A stretch of DNA of 64,000 nucleotides from the NCBI GenBank assembly GCA_005239435.1, contig SZNP01000007.1:248001-312000 (forward strand), in the 5' to 3' direction. Below the pieces are notes generated by a model. The model did not search any database. It was not told the origin of the DNA and saw nothing but the letters and a program-made list of their open reading frames with translations. The stretch comes from Halorussus salinisoli. GTDB lineage: Archaea; Halobacteriota; Halobacteria; Halobacteriales; Haladaptataceae. Shown piece after piece: positions 60,702 to 64,000 of this stretch. How positions within the stretch are numbered: position 1 is the first letter of the stretch; each line of letters opens with the position of its first letter. Position numbers and translations under genes: made by a program.

Positions 60702-63614
60702 CTACACGGGGAGCGCCAGACAGAGGTTCTCGACTTCGGGCGCGATCGAGATTATCTGGGCCTTCCGGCGGAGCTCTTCGCGGCGCGTCTCGATGCGCCG
60801 TTCGAGTTTGGCGAGGCGTTCCCGCTGTCCCCGGATAGCGATGTCCATGTTCGAACCGGCCTCGGCTTTGCGCTCGTACTCCGCGATGAACTCCTCGATT
60901 CGCTCCCGCTCGGCTGCGGCGTACTCCTCCAGGTCGTCCAGTTCCTGCTGGATTTCTCGGCGGCGACGTTCGTGCAACTCCTCGCGGAGTCGTTCGATGC
61001 GTTGACTGACGTACCGGTCGGCGGCCCCCCGTAACTGCTTCTGGTCTGCGAGCAGCGTACGCAACTGTCCCGCGTTCGGCGACCCCTTAACGCTGTCGCC
61101 GCTGACGACGCGCCGGCCGAGTCGCTGACGCGGGTCGTGGTGGTTCGCATCGACGAACACGGGGAGCATCTCTTCGCGAATCACCTCGCCGGTCCCGTCC
61201 TCGAATCGAACCCGGTAGTTGTACGTGATACCCGGTTCGTCCACGAACGGCAGTAGCTTGAGACCGACTGCTCCCCGTTCGCCGTCCAGCACCTGTCGCA
61301 TGAGTCGTTGGACGAGTTCGGCGTCCGGTGAGACGTACTCGATGCCGTCGTGGTCCATCGCGAACTCACGACTGAAGGTGAACGGGCCGGACTCCTCCTC
61401 CTCGCTGGCTCCCCGTCTGAGCGACTCCGGTAGTTCGGCTCGGAAGCGGTCGTCACCCCGCTTTCCGACGTCGCCTCCGAGCGTCGTGACGCCGCGCTCG
61501 AAGAACTCCCGAATGTCGGCCTCGGTCCCGTAGACGTCTTCGGACTCGTCCACGACCTCCTGAATCTTCTTTCGGCTCTCCTCGTCGAACGTACTGGTGT
61601 CAATGAGGCTGCGTTCGTACCACTCTTCGAGCGTGCGCTGGCGCTCGTCGACGAGTTCCTCCAGTTCTTCCCTGGTCGCCCCCGGCGGTTCGTCGCTCCG
61701 GATGGACTCCATGATGAGCGAGTCGACGTCGATGTCGTCGAGCATCCCCAGCACGTCCGCGGTGTTCCCGAGTTTCCCCCGAATGTTCTCGACCTTGTTC
61801 TGGAGCATGTCGAAAATCTCGCCCTCGCGGGTGTCCTCGAACGAGAAGTTCCACACCGTGACCTCCTCGTCCTGGCCGTAGCGGTGAAGCCGCCCGATGC
61901 GCTGTTCGAGGCGGTTGGGGTTCCACGGCAGTTCGTAGTTCACCATGACGTGGCAACTGTGCTGGAGGTCGATACCCTCGCTGGCGGCGTCGGTGGCGAA
62001 GAGGAGTCGTGACTGGCCGTGGTTGAACTCGTCCTCGATGCGGGCGCGTTCGTCCTCGGCCACGTCGCCGTGAATGACGAGAATCTCGTCCGCCCACGGT
62101 TCGTCCTTCACGAGGTCGAGGAGATAGTCCAGCGTGTCGCGGTACTCGGTGAACAGAAGCAGTTTCTCGTCGGGTCGTTCTTCGAGCAACTGCTGGATGT
62201 AACGACGAACCTTCTGGGCCTTCGAGTCGACGGGGATGCCTTCCGCGAGCGAGACGAGGTCTCGAAGCGTCTCGATCTCCTCCTCGAGTTGGGCGTCGCT
62301 CTCGGTGACAGTGAGTCCGGAGAGTTCCTCCTCGGCCCGTTGCTTGTCGTCCTCGTCCAAGTCCTCGCCGTCGAGATACGCCGCGGCCTCCTCGGATACG
62401 CTGGTGGTCGTGGACTGGTCTTCGACGAGGTCACGGAGGCGTCGGCCGAGCGTCGCCTCGATAGCGCCGATGCTGCTGACGAGGCGCTTCTGCATGAGCG
62501 CCATCGCGAAGCCGACCGCGGGTTCGTTGAGTTTCTCCGACCGGTTGTAGACGTTCTGGACGTAGTCGGTGACGGCGCGGTAGAACTGTCGCTCCTCGTG
62601 GGACATCTCGACCGGAACCGTGTTGACGTCGCGGTCGGGGAAGATGCGCTCGCCGTCCTCGTCGTAGATGGACTGTTTCCCGCGGCGAATCATCACGCGG
62701 TCGACCGCCTCCTTCGAGAGGTCCTGGTCCTCGGCCACGAGGAACGGGTCGACGTACTCGACGAGCGAGCGGAACGCCTCGCCCTTTCCATCGTGCGGCG
62801 TCGCGCTGAGCAGGAGTAGCGAGTCGGAGTTACCGGCGACCCGTTCGACCATCTTCGACGTCTTGCTCGGCGACTCGCCGCGCTTGGCGGCCTTGTGCGC
62901 CTCGTCGACCACGACGACGTCCCAGAACGCGTCTTCGAGTTCGGGTTGGAACTCGTCCTGGCGGAGGAACGCCTGACTGGTGACTATCCGCTGGTGGTCC
63001 TGGTCCCAAATATTCGTCTCCTCGCCGAGGCGACGGCGCTCGCCTTCGACCCACTGACGGTCGGCGGGGGTGAGGTCGATGTCGAAGAAGCGGTCCATGT
63101 CGCGGAGCCACTTCTTCTGGAGGTGGGCCGGGACGACGAACAGCACGCGGTCGGCGCGGTTGCGGGCGGCGAGTTCCTTGAGGACGAGACCGGCCTCGAT
63201 GGTCTTCCCGAGTCCGACGTCGTCCGCGATGAGGGCTCGCTGGCGTAGCTTCTGCATCACCCAGTTGACGCACGCGAGTTGGTACGGTTCGAGTCGGACG
63301 AGCGAGTTCGAGATGCTGAGCAGTTGGCCCTGCTCGTGGGCCATCTGGAGTCGCAGGGCCTGAGAACGCAGGTCGAACCAGTCGGCCGAGACCGCGTCGT
63401 GGTCGGGATGTAGCTGGTCCGCTACCGCCGGTTCGAGCGCGTCGAGTCGGTTCGGCCTCGGTTCGATTTCGACGTCGTCGATACAGACCGTCTTCACGCC
63501 CTCGTCCTCGACGTACGCCCGGAGGTAGTCGAGGTCGCCGACCGAGTGGGTCTTGATGACCTCGGCGGGGCTATCGTCGAGGAGGACAGCGTCGCCGGGG
63601 TCGAACTCGTTCAT
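60702..63614 (-). CDS. SNF2-type DEAH helicase, BrxHII-like, next to pglZ
   Basis: A 970-residue superfamily 2 helicase. Motif I IADDVGLGKTIEAGL (GLGKT 134-138), II VVVDEAHKA (DEAH 237-240), III LLLSATPHDGKG, V ATDAASEGIDLQHS and VI QRIGRLHRYGQ show the SNF2/Rad54-like helicase core; the last ~300 residues are acidic and coiled-coil (RERLREELHERRRREIQQELDDLEEYAAAERERI). This matches the helicases encoded beside PglZ in BREX type 3/5 loci (BrxHII), though DISARM DrmD is related. Its ATG lies 6 bp after the pglZ stop. It should act on DNA, perhaps phage DNA. No signal peptide. Confidence 0.88.
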   Translation of the reverse strand: MNEFDPGDAVLLDDSPAEVIKTHSVGDLDYLRAYVEDEGVKTVCIDDVEIEPRPNRLDALEPAVADQLHPDHDAVSADWFDLRSQALRLQMAHEQGQLLSISNSLVRLEPYQLACVNWVMQKLRQRALIADDVGLGKTIEAGLVLKELAARNRADRVLFVVPAHLQKKWLRDMDRFFDIDLTPADRQWVEGERRRLGEETNIWDQDHQRIVTSQAFLRQDEFQPELEDAFWDVVVVDEAHKAAKRGESPSKTSKMVERVAGNSDSLLLLSATPHDGKGEAFRSLVEYVDPFLVAEDQDLSKEAVDRVMIRRGKQSIYDEDGERIFPDRDVNTVPVEMSHEERQFYRAVTDYVQNVYNRSEKLNEPAVGFAMALMQKRLVSSIGAIEATLGRRLRDLVEDQSTTTSVSEEAAAYLDGEDLDEDDKQRAEEELSGLTVTESDAQLEEEIETLRDLVSLAEGIPVDSKAQKVRRYIQQLLEERPDEKLLLFTEYRDTLDYLLDLVKDEPWADEILVIHGDVAEDERARIEDEFNHGQSRLLFATDAASEGIDLQHSCHVMVNYELPWNPNRLEQRIGRLHRYGQDEEVTVWNFSFEDTREGEIFDMLQNKVENIRGKLGNTADVLGMLDDIDVDSLIMESIRSDEPPGATREELEELVDERQRTLEEWYERSLIDTSTFDEESRKKIQEVVDESEDVYGTEADIREFFERGVTTLGGDVGKRGDDRFRAELPESLRRGASEEEESGPFTFSREFAMDHDGIEYVSPDAELVQRLMRQVLDGERGAVGLKLLPFVDEPGITYNYRVRFEDGTGEVIREEMLPVFVDANHHDPRQRLGRRVVSGDSVKGSPNAGQLRTLLADQKQLRGAADRYVSQRIERLREELHERRRREIQQELDDLEEYAAAERERIEEFIAEYERKAEAGSNMDIAIRGQRERLAKLERRIETRREELRRKAQIISIAPEVENLCLALPV

Positions 63615-63620
63615 TGAGGG

Positions 63621-64000
63621 TCACTCCTGCGTAATCGTGACGAAGTTCAGCACGAACTCCTGGGGTAGGACGCCACCGTGGTAGAACCGGGCGTCCGGAA
63701 GCCCCTGGTTGCGGAATCGCTGAATCGGGTCGGCGAGGGCGCTGACCTCCGTGTCGTCGTCGAGGTAGCCGAGGTGGGCGTTCTCGTCGAGCAGGACGCC
63801 GGGTGCGTCCTCGTCGAGGTCCTCGCCGGCGACCCACCGACGCGTGACCGCCTCGGCCCCGTCCGGCGGATGGATGTCGTCGATGTCGACGTTCCGCGGG
63901 AGGGAGACGAATCCGTGGTCGGCGAGGACGTACGCGCGGTCCCACTCGCCGCGTTCGAGTTTCTCGCAGATGATGCGCGATATGGTCTCGATGCGGTCGC
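63621..64000 (-). CDS. pglZ: PglZ-domain protein, C-terminal part (BREX system)
   Basis: Truncated by the window edge; only 126 C-terminal residues are visible. They read DRIETISRIICEKLERGEW..., then the alkaline-phosphatase-fold element YVLADHGFVSLP, then NQGLPDARFYHGGVLPQEF with VLNFVTI, matching the ADHG and HGG...E signatures of PglZ C-termini. PglZ is the conserved phosphatase-like component of every BREX type. Operon with the helicase. The rest (brxA/B/C, pglX) should lie to the right. Confidence 0.8.
   Translation of the reverse strand, partial: DRIETISRIICEKLERGEWDRAYVLADHGFVSLPRNVDIDDIHPPDGAEAVTRRWVAGEDLDEDAPGVLLDENAHLGYLDDDTEVSALADPIQRFRNQGLPDARFYHGGVLPQEFVLNFVTITQE

Overview
The window is chromosomal DNA of a halophilic archaeon (class Halobacteria). 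The DNA is GC-rich, the predicted proteins are strongly acidic, and the genes are archaeal (TFB, GatCA, small-type PurL, archaeosine-precursor genes, PGF-CTERM surface proteins, UPF0058 proteins). Many genes have a TATA-like box about 25-30 bp before the start codon, as leaderless haloarchaeal transcripts do. The genus cannot be fixed from this sequence alone.

Layout. 0-8.8 kb: GH13 alpha-glucosidase, purL, a PHP phosphoesterase coupled to an asparagine-synthase-like gene, a NUDIX hydrolase and a methyltransferase. 9-15.9 kb: TFB, gatC-gatA, an amino-acid permease coupled to a UspA protein, an HTH regulator, an NRDE protein and an exported CHRD protein. 15.9-30.5 kb: all six late menaquinone genes on the minus strand in the order menF-menD / menB / menA-menC-menE, split by two blocks of unrelated genes. 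The first block (menB to menA) carries an IS200/IS605-type remnant. The second (menD to menB) carries a membrane protein whose metzincin-like motif lacks the catalytic Glu. 30.6-45.3 kb: a molybdopterin oxidoreductase, several small conserved haloarchaeal proteins, an 831-residue protein with a long disordered linker and coiled coil, purA, Trm112, cysS, a lipoprotein, corA, and a divergent pair of EamA transporters. 45.7-54.8 kb: two large paralogous secreted PKD-domain proteins with PGF-CTERM tails, separated by a cupin gene and a repeat-rich spacer. 55.3-58.2 kb: queC and queD-queE for preQ0/archaeosine synthesis, split by a membrane-protein gene. 58.8-64 kb: a DUF3006-like protein, a secreted metallo-beta-lactamase lipoprotein with a lamin-tail domain, then a SNF2-type helicase and the C-terminus of a PglZ protein. 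The last two look like the end of a BREX-type phage-defence operon that continues past the right edge.

The spacers after 30 kb hold dispersed, hairpin-forming repeats. One ~53-nt cassette family shows compensatory base changes between copies, so its stems seem to be under selection. I consider this repeat family, the truncated BREX locus and the pseudo-metzincin membrane protein the observations most worth following. No tRNA, rRNA or CRISPR array was seen.
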